DNA of 24,621 nt, taken from NCBI GenBank assembly GCA_964537035.1, contig CAZIAK010000061.1:1-24621 (forward strand), given 5' to 3'. The DNA is from CAZIAK01 sp964537035. Its GTDB lineage: Bacteria; Planctomycetota; B15-G4. The notes beneath the pieces are model-generated. The model had not been told where the DNA came from. It did no database searches and was given only the letters and a program-made list of their open reading frames with translations. A program made the position numbers and the translations under genes. Shown piece after piece: positions 1 through 9,400 of the stretch (its first letter is position 1; every line of letters starts with the position of its first letter).

Positions 1-1180
1 TGACCTTGCCCATGCCGCCGATGGGGTTGATGTCGGTCTCGCCCGTGGAGCGCACGGCCACGATGGACAGGATGCTGGAGAGGGCCACGGCGATCAGGGT
101 CATCCACACAGGGATGTCGAAGATGGCGTTGGCCAACACGCAGGTCAGCAGGGTGCCCACGGCCAGGCCGCCCATCCACCATGAATTGGGGATCGACCTG
201 CCGTCGTCCACGGGGGCTGCGCCGTCGCCCAGGTTCTTGGGCCTCTTGAAGGCGCGCACGAAGGTCTTCCATGACAGACCCAACGCGGTCAGCGCCTCGG
301 CCACCATGAGCGCCACGCCGGGCCACAGCAGCCAGCCGCGCGGCCCGTCGGAGTAGCTCATGATGCCGCCCGGTGCCCAGCCGTTGTCCTGAGCCAGGGG
401 GCCCAGGACGCCCCAGGCCAGCAGCGCGCCGATGAGCAGCGAGATGGCCACCCGCGGACCGATCAGGAAGCCTGCGCCGAGCAGCGATGGCCCCAGGTAG
501 AGCTTGAAGCCCCAGGCGGCCCAGGTCACCAGGACGGTCTCGGGGAACCAGGTCTCGAGGGGCGGCATCTCCAGGTACGGCACGAAGTAGCTCCCCAGGG
601 TGTAGAGCCCGGCGCCCAGGCCGGACCAGATCAACACCTTGGCCTTGACCATGGCTTCACCGCCGCCGCCGTCGCCGTCGCCCTGCATGGCCAGCACCGT
701 CTCGGCGGTGGCCGTGCCGGTGGGGAAGCGCAGGCGGTCGATCTCGACCACCTGTCGGCGCAGGGGCACGGCGAAGAACACGCCCAGGTAGGCCACGCCC
801 AGGGCCCAGCCCATGAGCTCATACCAGGCGAAGTCGAAGCCCAGCATGTTCATGGCCGGGATGGCGGCCACCAGTCCAGCGGCCGAGGCCATGGCGCCCG
901 CCGCTGAGCCCGCGGTCTGGCTGATGTTCGTCTCGAGGACGGAGAGGCGCTTGCCCAACACGGAGAAGAGCGCGAAGGCCAGCACCGCCGAGATGATCGA
1001 GGCTCCGAACGTCCACCCGATCTTGAGCCCGATGTAGATGTTCGTGCACGAGACGACGCTGCCCACCACACAGCCCGCGGCCACCGCACGCAGGGTCAGC
1101 TGGGCCTCGTCAGCGGGAGGGAAGTAGCGCTGATCGGTGGGCGTGTCGGGAGTCGGTGCGGCGTCCGTCGTCGTGCTCAA
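1..1180 (-). CDS. OPT-family oligopeptide transporter, N-terminal part (truncated by window edge)
   Basis: This polytopic inner-membrane protein resembles the prokaryotic OPT (oligopeptide transporter) family, which imports small peptides or metal chelates by secondary transport. I translated 393 codons from the minus strand without a stop. Family-like stretches include NIYIGLKIGWTFGAS near residue 49, ETNISQTAGSAAGAM about 40 residues later, and RSTGETDINPIGG at the truncated end, where many hydrophobic helices precede it. The chosen start is TTG at 1180-1178, because GGAG lies 6 nt upstream (1187-1190) and I see no ATG in frame between it and the first helix. Typical family members exceed 600 residues, so the C-terminal part lies outside the window. 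The next gene is divergent, so this one heads its own transcript. The substrate cannot be read from sequence. Family assignment is fairly firm. Confidence 0.85.
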   Translation of the reverse strand, partial: MSTTTDAAPTPDTPTDQRYFPPADEAQLTLRAVAAGCVVGSVVSCTNIYIGLKIGWTFGASIISAVLAFALFSVLGKRLSVLETNISQTAGSAAGAMASAAGLVAAIPAMNMLGFDFAWYELMGWALGVAYLGVFFAVPLRRQVVEIDRLRFPTGTATAETVLAMQGDGDGGGGEAMVKAKVLIWSGLGAGLYTLGSYFVPYLEMPPLETWFPETVLVTWAAWGFKLYLGPSLLGAGFLIGPRVAISLLIGALLAWGVLGPLAQDNGWAPGGIMSYSDGPRGWLLWPGVALMVAEALTALGLSWKTFVRAFKRPKNLGDGAAPVDDGRSIPNSWWMGGLAVGTLLTCVLANAIFDIPVWMTLIAVALSSILSIVAVRSTGETDINPIGGMGKV

Positions 1181-1186
1181 TCTTGG

Positions 1187-1190
1187 CTCC
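1187..1190 (-). promoter_or_regulatory. Shine-Dalgarno site deciding the TTG start of the OPT gene
   Basis: GGAG on the minus strand lies 6 nt before the TTG at 1180-1178. It is the main reason for accepting a TTG start. Confidence 0.55.
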
Positions 1191-1377
1191 GGGGCTTGTG
1201 GGGGCAGGGCGGGGGATTGGGGTCGGGCAGCATAGCGCGCAGGGTCTTCTGGCGACACGGGCCACCCTCGGCAGGGGAGAAAGCAGCGCTGGCGAGGTCT
1301 GCCGCCCAGCAGCTCGAGGGCGATATCGCCGAGTGTTTTGGGAATCTGCCCGGGCCCTGTTGATCAGCTGGGGCCCG

Positions 1378-1406
1378 TTGTCAGACATGGAACCCGGGGC
1401 TACCCT
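1378..1406 (+). promoter_or_regulatory. Possible sigma-70-type promoter for the small membrane protein
   Basis: TTGTCA (1378-1383) is one mismatch from the -35 consensus. After exactly 17 nt comes TACCCT (1401-1406), a weak -10 box with only three consensus positions. The site lies about 60 bp before the ATG at 1467. The rest of the 286-bp gap (1181-1466) between the divergent genes shows nothing else I can name. In GC-rich DNA a match of this quality may be chance. Confidence 0.25.
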
Positions 1407-1466
1407 GCCGGTCGCGTCGAGCCCGGTGTACGGCACGCTACCCCACAAGCGCAGGGAGTTGTCCCC

Positions 1467-1784
1467 ATGGAGCAGGCCAGAGGTTCACGAGCGATGTTGA
1501 ACTCGGCTGTCTTCGCCATCCTTCTGGTCGAAGCCATGGTCGCGGTGGTTCTGGTGGGTATGAGCCTCGGAGACTACGCCGACACAACGGGCCATGCCGC
1601 CCTGCTCGTCTTGTCGTCTGTTCTCTTGGGTGGCGTCGCCCACAAGATCCACGCCGGCGGAGAGTCGCGCCAGGACAGCGCCGGGTTCCAGCGCCTGACG
1701 GCAGCCATGGTTCTGCTGTCCTGGGGCCTCTTGGGACTGTCCCTGGTGAGAGTGTTCGTCTCTGCCTGGGAAGCCTGGCTCTGA
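1467..1784 (+). CDS. Small membrane protein of unknown function, three predicted helices
   Basis: I do not recognise a family. The 105-residue product has three hydrophobic segments: roughly residues 11-33 (start NSAVFAILLVEAMVAV), 42-58 (HAALLVLSSVLLGG) and 74-98 (LTAAMVLLSWGLLGLSL). A short polar loop with KIHAGGESRQDS separates the second and third. It is probably an integral inner-membrane protein. The reading frame is open further upstream to 1338, but the ATG at 1467 is preferred because AGGGAG (1453-1458) precedes it by 8 nt and the upstream extension is polar and Pro/Gly-rich. An internal ATG at 1494 is a weaker alternative. It is divergent from the OPT gene and convergent with the decayed fragment at 1806. 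A cotranscribed partner is not apparent. Confidence 0.65.
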   Translation: MEQARGSRAMLNSAVFAILLVEAMVAVVLVGMSLGDYADTTGHAALLVLSSVLLGGVAHKIHAGGESRQDSAGFQRLTAAMVLLSWGLLGLSLVRVFVSAWEAWL

Positions 1785-1789
1785 CCCGC

Positions 1790-1807
1790 GAGTCGCGCAG
1801 GCGACTC
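1790..1807. terminator. Hairpin between convergent genes, possible bidirectional terminator
   Basis: A perfect 7-bp inverted repeat, GAGTCGC (1790-1796) and GCGACTC (1801-1807), encloses the 4-nt loop GCAG. It begins 6 bp after the stop of the plus-strand small gene and touches the stop of the minus-strand fragment. CTCT (1779-1782) and AGAG (1808-1811) could extend it past a bulge. No T-tract follows on either strand, so termination is inferred from position. Confidence 0.4.
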
Positions 1808-2178
1808 AGAGCCGCGAGCCCCCCGGGTCACCGTACGAGTCCGAGCTGTTGAAACCGTAAACGTACACGCCCAGGGGCTTGTTCGACGTGAGCGTGTGGC
1901 TGCCCACGGTGATGGGCACCTGGGCCGCCGAGAAGCCGCTGGTGCCGATGGGCACGAAGGACGCCGCGGGGATGGCCGCGCCGTCCATCATGAACGGGTC
2001 GCCCAGCTTGCCGTCGAAGTTCGTGCCGTTGGCGTACTGGCAGACGAGAATGGGCTTGCTGGCCAGGATTCTGGTTGGGACCGTCGAGCAGCATCTCCAC
2101 GAACTCGCCCTCATCGAGCTCAAGCGCCTGGGGATTGCCGCCGGTGATGGTGATGTCCGTCAGATCGCTCTGCGCCAT
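1806..2178 (-). pseudogene. Frameshifted fragment resembling an IgGFc-binding-protein N-terminal domain
   Basis: Two overlapping minus-strand frames together read like the end of an IgGFc-binding N-terminal-type domain found in cell-surface proteins. The upstream frame gives IMAQSDLTDITITGG and ALELDEGEFVEMLLDG. The downstream frame gives TRILASKPILVCQYANG, then ITVGSHTLTSNKPLGVYVYG and DSYGDPGGSRL before a TGA at 1808-1806. The switch between frames falls near 2070-2085, around GACGGTCCCAACC, and needs a one-base shift. The stretch 2179-2337 up to icmF continues without convincing coding in any frame, so the N-terminal half of the domain and any signal peptide are missing. No ribosome binding site precedes the ATG at 2178. 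A sequencing error could explain the frameshift but not the missing N-terminus. Family assignment is from remembered motifs. Confidence 0.55.
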
Positions 2179-2337
2179 GATCCGACCGGTGGGTCGTTGT
2201 CTGAGCACCCGATGGGGGCGTTGATGTCCACCGCGCTCCAGACAAGACGGTCTCGATGCAGACCGTGCTTCATTGACGTCAGCGAAGAGATCTTTCAAGC
2301 ATGTGATTCTCGCTGCGCCCAGCCGACGGGCGCGCAC

Positions 2338-5300
2338 CTACATGTTGCGTCGGTACTGCCCACCCACGTCATAGAGCGCCCGGCTGATCTGTCCCAGAGT
2401 GCAGCGCTTCGTTGCCTCCAGCAGGGCCGCGAAGGTGTTGCCGCCGCTCACTGCCACCTGGCACAGCTGCTCCAACGCGGCTTCGGCGCGCCCGTGTTCA
2501 CGGGCCTGGATGGCGTCGCGGGAGGCGATGGCGTAGCGCTTCTCGGTCTCGGTCGAGCGAATCACCTCGCGGGGCACGCTGGTGGGCGATCCGTCTTCGG
2601 CGAGGAACGTGTTCACGCCTACCACGGGCAGCTCTCCGCTGTGCTTGAGCTTCTCGTAGTAGAGCGACTCGTCCTGGATCTTGCTGCGCTGATACATGCG
2701 CTCCATGGCGCCCAGCACGCCGCCCCGATCGGACAGGCTCCTGAACTCATCGAGCACCGCCTGTTCGACGAGGTCGGTCAGCTCTTCGACCACGAACGAA
2801 CCCTGCAAGGGGTTCTCGTTTTTCGCCAGCCCGAACTCCTTGTTGATGATGTGCTGGATGGCCATGGCTCGGCGCACCGACTCTTCGGTGGGGGTGGTGA
2901 TGGCCTCGTCGTAGGCGTTCGTGTGCAGCGACTGGCAGTTGTCGAAGATGGCCAGCAGCGCTTGCAGGGTCGTGCGGATGTCGTTGAAGCCGATCTCCTG
3001 AGCGTGCAGTGAGCGCCCCGAGGTCTGGATGTGGTACTTGAGCTTCTGGCTGCGCTCGCTGCCCCCGTACTTGTGCTTGATGGCCTTGGCCCAGAGGCGC
3101 CGGGCCACGCGACCGATCACCGTGTACTCCGGGTCGAGGCCGTTGCTGAAGAAGAACGAGAGGTTCGGCGCGAAGTCGTCAATCTTCATCCCCCGGGCCA
3201 GATAGGCGTCCACGTAGGTGAAGCCGTTGGCCAGGGTCAGGGCCAGCTGAGTCACCGGGTTCGCCCCGGCCTCGGCGATGTGATAGCCAGAGATCGACAC
3301 GGAGTAGAAGTTCTGCACCCCATGGTCGATGAACCAGGCCTGGATGTCGCCCATCATGCGCAGGGCGAACTCGCTGCTGAAGATGCAGGTGTTCTGTGCC
3401 TGGTCCTCTTTGAGGATATCCGCCTGCACCGTGCCTCGCACCTTGCGCACCGTGGCCGCGGCGATCTCTTCGTAGACATCGGCAGCCAGCACTTCGTCGC
3501 CGGTGACGCCCAGCAACATCAACCCCAGGCCGTCGTGATCCGGGGGCAGCTCGCCCTGGTAGGTCGGCCGTTCCATGCCCCGCTCGCTGTAGATCGCGGT
3601 GATACGCTGCTCGACCTCGTCGACCAGGCCGTTGTCGTGGATGTAGCGCTCGCACTGCTGATCGATGGCCGCGTTCATGAAGAAGCCCAGCATCATGGGC
3701 GCCGGCCCGTTGATGGTCATGGACACGGACGTGGCTGAACTGAACAGGTCGAATCCCGAGTAGAGCTTCTTGGCGTCATCGAGTGACGCGATGGACACGC
3801 CCGAGTTGCCGATCTTGCCGTAGATGTCCGGCCGCTCGTCCGGGTCTTCGCCGTACAGCGTCACCGAGTCAAAGGCTGTAGACAGCCGTTTGGCCGGCAG
3901 CCCCCGAGACACGTAGTGAAAACGGCGGTTGGTGCGCTCGGGCCCACCTTCGCCCGCAAACATCCGCGCCGGGTCTTCGCCCTGTCGCTTGAGCGGGAAC
4001 ACTCCCGCGGTGTAAGGGAAGTACCCGGGGGCGTTCTCGGTGAGCAGCCAGGTCAGGATGTCGCCCCAGTCGTGGTAGCGAGGCAGCGACACACGGGGGA
4101 GATCGATGTGGCTGAGCGACTCGGTGGTGAGCGGCTGCTCCAGGACCTTGCCCCGCACCTCGAACTGGTAGCGCTTGGCCTTGTAGCGCTGCACCATGGC
4201 GGGCCAGTCAGCCAGGAGCTGGCGACTCGTCCTGTCCAGGCTGAGTTCGAGCGACGTGTACAGGTCGACCAACTCGGCCAGGCTCGCCGGTTCGCCCTGC
4301 TCGTGCTCGACGACCCGCACCAGGCCCGTGCTGTCGCTGCTGTCGATCTCGAGGCGCCTGGTGCCCACGGCGGCTCGTAGCGTTTCGATCGTCCCCTGGA
4401 GCTGATACAGCTGGCGGGCGATGGCAGCCTGGGCGATGACGAACCGGTCGTAGGTCTCGCTGGCCTCGACGATCTCGGCCAGGTAGCGCACCCGGTCCGG
4501 TGGGATCAGGGCAGACACCGTGCCGTCGCTGGTGGCCAGGGGAGCGGCCATGCCCATGGACACGCCGGTGCTCTTCTCCAGGCTGGCCATCAAGGCGGTG
4601 AACAGGCCGTTGGTGCCGTTGTCGTTGAACTGGCTGGCCACCGTGCCGTGGATGGGCAACTCTTCGTCGGCTCCGTCGAACAGCTCGTGGTTGCGCCGGT
4701 ACTGCTTGCGCACATCGCGCAGCGCATCGAGAGAGCCCCGTTTGTCGAACTTGTTGATGGCGATCACGTCGGCGAAGTCGAGCATGTCGATCTTCTCGAG
4801 CTGGGTCGCCGCGCCGTACTCCGCGGTCATCACGTAGAGCGACACGTCGCAGTGCTCGACGATCTCGGTGTCTGACTGCCCGATGCCCGAGGTCTCGACG
4901 ATGATCAGGTCGAAGCCCGCCACCTTGCAGATGTCTATGGACTCTTGCACGTGGCGGCTCAGGGCCAGGTTCGACTGCCGTGTGGCCAACGAGCGCATGT
5001 ACACCCGCGGGTCATCGATGGCGTTCATGCGAATGCGATCGCCGAGCAGGGCGCCCCCCGAGCGCCGCTTCGACGGGTCGATCGAGATGACGGCGATGGT
5101 CTTGCCCGGACAGGCCACCAGAAAGCGCCGCACCAGCTCATCGACAAGAGACGACTTGCCCGACCCTCCCGTGCCGGTGATGCCCAGCACGGGCACCACG
5201 GCGCCGTCGAGGGCCGTCTTCAGCTGGTCGGTGAGCTCGTCCGCCAGCTCGGGGTGGTTCTCTGCCAGGGTGATCAGCTGGGCGATGGTGCCCGGGTCGG

Positions 5301-5868
5301 GGGCGGCCTTGTTCGCGGTGTCTGCCAGTCTGCCCACCTGCCCGTTGAGCTGCCCTGTGCCTGCGGGGTAGTCGCACAGCTCCAGCACCTCGTTGATCAT
5401 GCCCTGCAGCCCGAGGCGACGGCCGTCGTCCGGGGAGAAGACCCGAGCGATGCCGTAGCCGTGCAGCTCGTCGATCTCGCTGGGCAGGATCGTGCCGCCA
5501 CCGCCACCCACGATGCGAATCTGCTCGGCGCCGCGCTCCTTGAGCAGATCGAACATGTAGCGCAGGTACTCGATGTGCCCGCCCTGGTACGACGTGATGG
5601 CGATGCCTTGCGCGTCCTCTTGGATGGCGCAGTCGACGATCTCTGCCACGGAGCGGTTGTGGCCGAGGTGAATGACCTCGGCACCCGAACTCTGCAGGAT
5701 GCGGCGCATCACGTTGATGGCCGCGTCGTGCCCGTCGAACAGCGAGGCTGCGGTGACGATGCGGATGGGGTGCTTGGGCTGGTAGGCAGCGACGCTCTCA
5801 GCGGTCATCGGCAATGGGTCCCGAAAGGCGTGGGCCAGAGGGCTGGTCGGGTGCCCGAGCGCTGCCAT
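2338..5868 (-). CDS. icmF: Fused isobutyryl-CoA-type mutase (IcmF): B12-binding, G-protein chaperone and mutase domains
   Basis: IcmF is a cytoplasmic adenosylcobalamin enzyme that interconverts isobutyryl-CoA and butyryl-CoA (some members also act on isovaleryl/pivalyl-CoA) and carries its own GTPase chaperone. The domain order is canonical. A B12-binding domain (about 35-165) has SLFDGHDAAI with the lower-ligand His47. A MeaB-like G domain (about 225-440) has Walker A GTGGSGKS at 232-239, ETSGIGQ at 325-331 and NKFD at 372-375. The mutase barrel (about 600-1176) includes GVFPLKR, EDPARMFAGEGGPERTNRRF and SISGYHIAEAGANP. Phe624 and Gln825 occupy the positions that are Tyr and Arg in methylmalonyl-CoA mutase, which favours the isobutyryl-type substrate. 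Start is uncertain: the ATG at 5868 gives 1176 aa, while Met21 (5808) starts closer to the conserved domain. It lies 56 bp downstream of the peroxiredoxin on the same strand. Confidence 0.95.
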   Translation of the reverse strand: MAALGHPTSPLAHAFRDPLPMTAESVAAYQPKHPIRIVTAASLFDGHDAAINVMRRILQSSGAEVIHLGHNRSVAEIVDCAIQEDAQGIAITSYQGGHIEYLRYMFDLLKERGAEQIRIVGGGGGTILPSEIDELHGYGIARVFSPDDGRRLGLQGMINEVLELCDYPAGTGQLNGQVGRLADTANKAAPDPGTIAQLITLAENHPELADELTDQLKTALDGAVVPVLGITGTGGSGKSSLVDELVRRFLVACPGKTIAVISIDPSKRRSGGALLGDRIRMNAIDDPRVYMRSLATRQSNLALSRHVQESIDICKVAGFDLIIVETSGIGQSDTEIVEHCDVSLYVMTAEYGAATQLEKIDMLDFADVIAINKFDKRGSLDALRDVRKQYRRNHELFDGADEELPIHGTVASQFNDNGTNGLFTALMASLEKSTGVSMGMAAPLATSDGTVSALIPPDRVRYLAEIVEASETYDRFVIAQAAIARQLYQLQGTIETLRAAVGTRRLEIDSSDSTGLVRVVEHEQGEPASLAELVDLYTSLELSLDRTSRQLLADWPAMVQRYKAKRYQFEVRGKVLEQPLTTESLSHIDLPRVSLPRYHDWGDILTWLLTENAPGYFPYTAGVFPLKRQGEDPARMFAGEGGPERTNRRFHYVSRGLPAKRLSTAFDSVTLYGEDPDERPDIYGKIGNSGVSIASLDDAKKLYSGFDLFSSATSVSMTINGPAPMMLGFFMNAAIDQQCERYIHDNGLVDEVEQRITAIYSERGMERPTYQGELPPDHDGLGLMLLGVTGDEVLAADVYEEIAAATVRKVRGTVQADILKEDQAQNTCIFSSEFALRMMGDIQAWFIDHGVQNFYSVSISGYHIAEAGANPVTQLALTLANGFTYVDAYLARGMKIDDFAPNLSFFFSNGLDPEYTVIGRVARRLWAKAIKHKYGGSERSQKLKYHIQTSGRSLHAQEIGFNDIRTTLQALLAIFDNCQSLHTNAYDEAITTPTEESVRRAMAIQHIINKEFGLAKNENPLQGSFVVEELTDLVEQAVLDEFRSLSDRGGVLGAMERMYQRSKIQDESLYYEKLKHSGELPVVGVNTFLAEDGSPTSVPREVIRSTETEKRYAIASRDAIQAREHGRAEAALEQLCQVAVSGGNTFAALLEATKRCTLGQISRALYDVGGQYRRNM

Positions 5869-5924
5869 CAGCGCTGTCCAGGCTCCCGGTCACGGGCGGC
5901 CCATGATAGCGATTGGAGCGGGTG

Positions 5925-6407
5925 TCAGCCCTCTTCGGCGGCTCGAGCGACCAGGGCCTGGAGCACGATGGCCGGGTGGTCGCCTGGCTTCGAGATGCGC
6001 TTCCAGTGCTTGATCACCTTGCCGTCCGGCCCGATCCAGAATGTGGACCGAATCACCCCTACGGTGCTCTTGCCGTACATCATCTTCTCGCCGAACGCGC
6101 CGTAGGAGGTCATGACCTTGCGGTCCGGGTCACTCAGCAGGGTGAAGGGCAGCTTGAACTTCTTGATGAATTTCTTGTGCGTGCGGGTGTCATCGGGGGA
6201 GATGCCCACCACCACGGCGTCGAGCTTGGCCAGCTTGCGGCTCACATCGCGAAAGCCACAGGCCTCCTTGCTGCAGCCCGGGGAGTCGTCCCGGGGGTAG
6301 AAGTACAGGATCACGTGCTGGCCGGCGAAATCGTCCAGGGAGACCTCTGCCCCTGACTTGTCCTCGAGCGTGAATCCCGGCGTGAGCTGGCCTACCTCGA
6401 TGGACAT
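5925..6407 (-). CDS. bcp: PrxQ/Bcp-type thioredoxin-dependent peroxiredoxin
   Basis: This 160-residue cytoplasmic peroxiredoxin should reduce hydrogen peroxide and organic hydroperoxides using thioredoxin. The active-site stretch YPRDDSPGCSKEACGFRD contains the peroxidatic Cys45 and the resolving Cys50, the C-x4-C spacing of atypical 2-Cys PrxQ enzymes. The usual PGCT is PGCS here, a mild change. Later family features include SDPDRKVMTSYG, STFWIGPDGKV and a C-terminal helix. The frame is open upstream to 6629, but the ATG at 6407 fits because GGAGAGG (6412-6418) precedes it and MSIEVGQLTPGF matches the usual N-terminus. Length matches the family. It sits between the sulfatase-like operon and icmF on the same strand; a hairpin at 6456-6471 may separate it from the former. 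Confidence 0.93.
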   Translation of the reverse strand: MSIEVGQLTPGFTLEDKSGAEVSLDDFAGQHVILYFYPRDDSPGCSKEACGFRDVSRKLAKLDAVVVGISPDDTRTHKKFIKKFKLPFTLLSDPDRKVMTSYGAFGEKMMYGKSTVGVIRSTFWIGPDGKVIKHWKRISKPGDHPAIVLQALVARAAEEG

Positions 6408-6455
6408 GAAACCTCTCCGTGACGCGCTGGGGTGAACCGGACGAGTGTGGCTCGC

Positions 6456-6471
6456 TGCGTCCTTCGACGCA
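6456..6471 (-). terminator. Hairpin after the sulfatase-like operon
   Basis: TGCGTC (6456-6461) and GACGCA (6466-6471) form a perfect 6-bp stem around a 4-nt loop, 3 bp past the stop codon of the 1284-aa gene and upstream of the peroxiredoxin ribosome binding site. No T-tract follows. It may end or attenuate transcription between the two genes. Confidence 0.35.
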
Positions 6472-6474
6472 AGC

Positions 6475-9400
6475 TCAGCGCTGCTGGTCGATCCAGGCGG
6501 CGGCTGCCGAGCTGCGCAATCGCAGGGCTGAGCTGCCCACGAGCGCGTAGACCGCCACGCGCCCGGCCTGATCGCCGTCCAGGTCCAGGGCGACGGTGAA
6601 CCCGGCGGATCGCAGCCCGGGGGCGTCAAAGGTCGAGACCAGGTCAGGCCGCTCTACGCTGGGGTCGGTCACCGCCAACACAGTGCCGTCCCGGACCACG
6701 ACCACGTGGGGCGCAGCCGTGAGCGCTTCGAGATCGATGGCCCAGCCATGCAGGGTGAGCTGGCCGCCTTCGACCAGGGCGCTGTCGATGGCGCCATCGA
6801 TGAGGGGGCTGCTGAGCGGGTCGGCGAGCCGCCAGAGCTGTCCCGTCCCGCTGGCCAGGCCCGTGTCGACCAGGGTCATGGTCTCGGGGTCGAGGGGCGC
6901 GTCGGGCGTGAGCGCTGGCACGAGGGGCTCTGTGGCTGGGGTCGTCGCACCCGGCTCGGGGGCTGGGGGATCGTCTGTTGGCTGCAACCACTGCGCGCCC
7001 GCGCCGAAGGGCAGCTCCATGGCCAGCGCTCCCGCCACGGCGACCACGGACAGGCGCCCGGGCAGGTCGCCGCTCAGGGCAGCGCGAGGCAAGACCAGCT
7101 GGAAGCCGCAGGGGAGCAGTCCCTCATCGCCCAGGGTCTCGGCCACGTCGGAGCGTTCGAGCCAGGGTGTGGCGGCGACCAGATGCTGGCCGTCGAGCAG
7201 CACGACGATGTGGTCGGCGGGGCGGCCGCCCATGGTGTCCACGGCCCAGCCGAGCAGGCGCAGGGTCTCGCCGTCGTCGACCGCAGCGTCGAGGGCTCCC
7301 CCCAAAGACCAGGGGGTGAGCTCGGCGGCCCAGCCATCGCTGGCGTTGAAGGTCACCGTGCCCAGCTCACTCACGCTGTCGCCCATGACCCAGGTGACAG
7401 CGCTCGCATCACGGGGGTCGAGTTGCAGCTGATCGGGGATCGACTGGGGCGTCACCCAGCGCGCGTTCTCGGTGGGCCTGAGCTCGACGGCGTGGTCGCC
7501 GTTCACGGCAAAGACCTGCACCCGGCCGTCAGGAGGGCCGCCGAACCAATCGAGCGGCAGCTTGTGATGGAAGCCCGCGTGGTGCAGGGCCGGGTCGCCC
7601 AGGTCGTCGGCGAGGGAGGCACGCTCCAGCCAGATGCGGCCGCTGTAGACCTGACGCCCGTCGACCAGCACCAGCAGCAGCTCGGCGTTCCGGCTGCCCT
7701 CGAGGTCGGCGGCCCAGCCCAGCAGGTTCAAGCGGTCGTCCTCGATGAGGGCCGTGTCGAGGACGCCATCGAGGGGGCCGACCCGGGGCGTCCGGCGGCT
7801 GCCGTCGCTGCCCACCAGCACGCCGTCGTCCAGATGATGTTGCACCACGGAGACCCAGCCAGCGTCATGGGCGTAGGTCAACTCGGCGGCCGCGTCGCCG
7901 CTGGTGGCGAAGACGCGCAGGGGAGCCCGGCTGAGGTCGCCCACCGACGACATGGGCAGCTCGAGCTCGAAGCCCGACTGCGCGGCGGCGCCATCGCCGC
8001 TGATTTCGCCGGCGTCGCTGCGCTCGTGACCGGTGTGACCTGCAAAGACGCATTCGCCGTCCACGAAGACCAGCACGTTGTCTGCGGGCTCGCCGTTGTC
8101 GAGGTTGATGGCCCAGCCGGAGAGGCGCAGCACGCCGTGGGCTGCCTCGGCCCGATCGAGGGCTCCGCGCACGGCGGTGCGATCGACGTTGAGCGCTCGA
8201 TCGTCACCAGCGGACAGGGTCTCGACTCCTGCAGGGCTCACTCTCAGGCGCCAGTCGTCGCCGCCTACGGTCCACCACAGGCCCGCTGCGTCTTGCTCGA
8301 GCAGGGTGATGATGTTGCGTCCGTCGACGAAAGCGCCTTCGGGGATGATGACGGTGAACAGGGGGCCTGCGCCTTCGTCGTCGCTTGCGTCAGGCAGCAA
8401 GGGCACGGTGGCGATGACCGTGCCGTTCACCGCCACGGTGAGCTCGCTCGGCGCCGGGGCACGCTCGGGGGACACGATCAGCTGCCCGGCCAGGTAGGCC
8501 GGCAAGCTGTCGCCGTCGAGGTCGATCATGGGCCGGGAGCCCGTCCCTGCCAGCACCACATGGTGGGGGGAGCTGCCCGCCGCCTTCAACGAGGAGACGT
8601 CACGCCCCACCAAGGCCGGTCGCAGGCCCAGGGCTTCGATGCCCGCCCAGCTCAAGGGCTCACCGAAGACCGCGCCCAGCTGTTCGCGCAGGGGCCGCAC
8701 GGCGGGCAGGGCGGCGTCGACCACCAGGGCCTCGCCCGACCGCCTGGCCAAGGTCTTCTGGGGCCGGGATGAGTCGGTCTTGCCGAACGCTGACACGCCA
8801 TCGACGCGCCAGGGCAGGGGCACTCCGAGCAGATCGGCGATGGTGGGCAGCACATCGATGGACTCGACGTTGCGGTCGAGGGTCAGCCCCTGCCGCTGCC
8901 CGGGACGGCCCACGAACAGGGGCACGTAGAGCAGGTCGTCGAGGTTGTCCTCTGAGGCCCGGCGTCGGTCGCCGCCGGGCTGGAAGCTCACCCCGTGATC
9001 GGCGGTGACCACCAGCACAGCGGTCTCGGACAGGCCGGTCTCGTCCATGCGATCGAGCAGGTCGTTGATCAGGCCGTCGACCATGGCCAGCTGCAACATG
9101 AAGCGCTGCATGGCCTGCTGCGACCACCACGGCTGCGTCGGCCAGGACTCGAACTCGTGGGGGTCGACCACCGCGTCCGGGTGGGTGTACTGCTTGCCCG
9201 AAGGCAGGTAGGCATAGGGGATATGCGGCAGCAGAACGTGAAGAAAATGCAGTCCGGGTCGGGCGTCGGTGGTGTCGTCGGCGAGCTCGAACAGAAAACG
9301 ATCGACCGCATCGACCCGCTCTCGTTGGCTGGTGACGTCCCGCCAGAAGCTGCCCCAGTTGCCCGTGACCGAGGGCAGGTGAGCCACCAGCGACTGAGGC

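Noticed and set aside
1879..3012. A 377-codon plus-strand open frame crossing the decayed fragment and the icmF end
   Set aside because: It is antisense to highly conserved mutase sequence and has no domain or ribosome binding site.
6706..8772. A 688-codon plus-strand open frame opposite the 1284-aa gene
   Set aside because: Low-information antisense translation; the minus strand carries four aligned repeats and sulfatase motifs.
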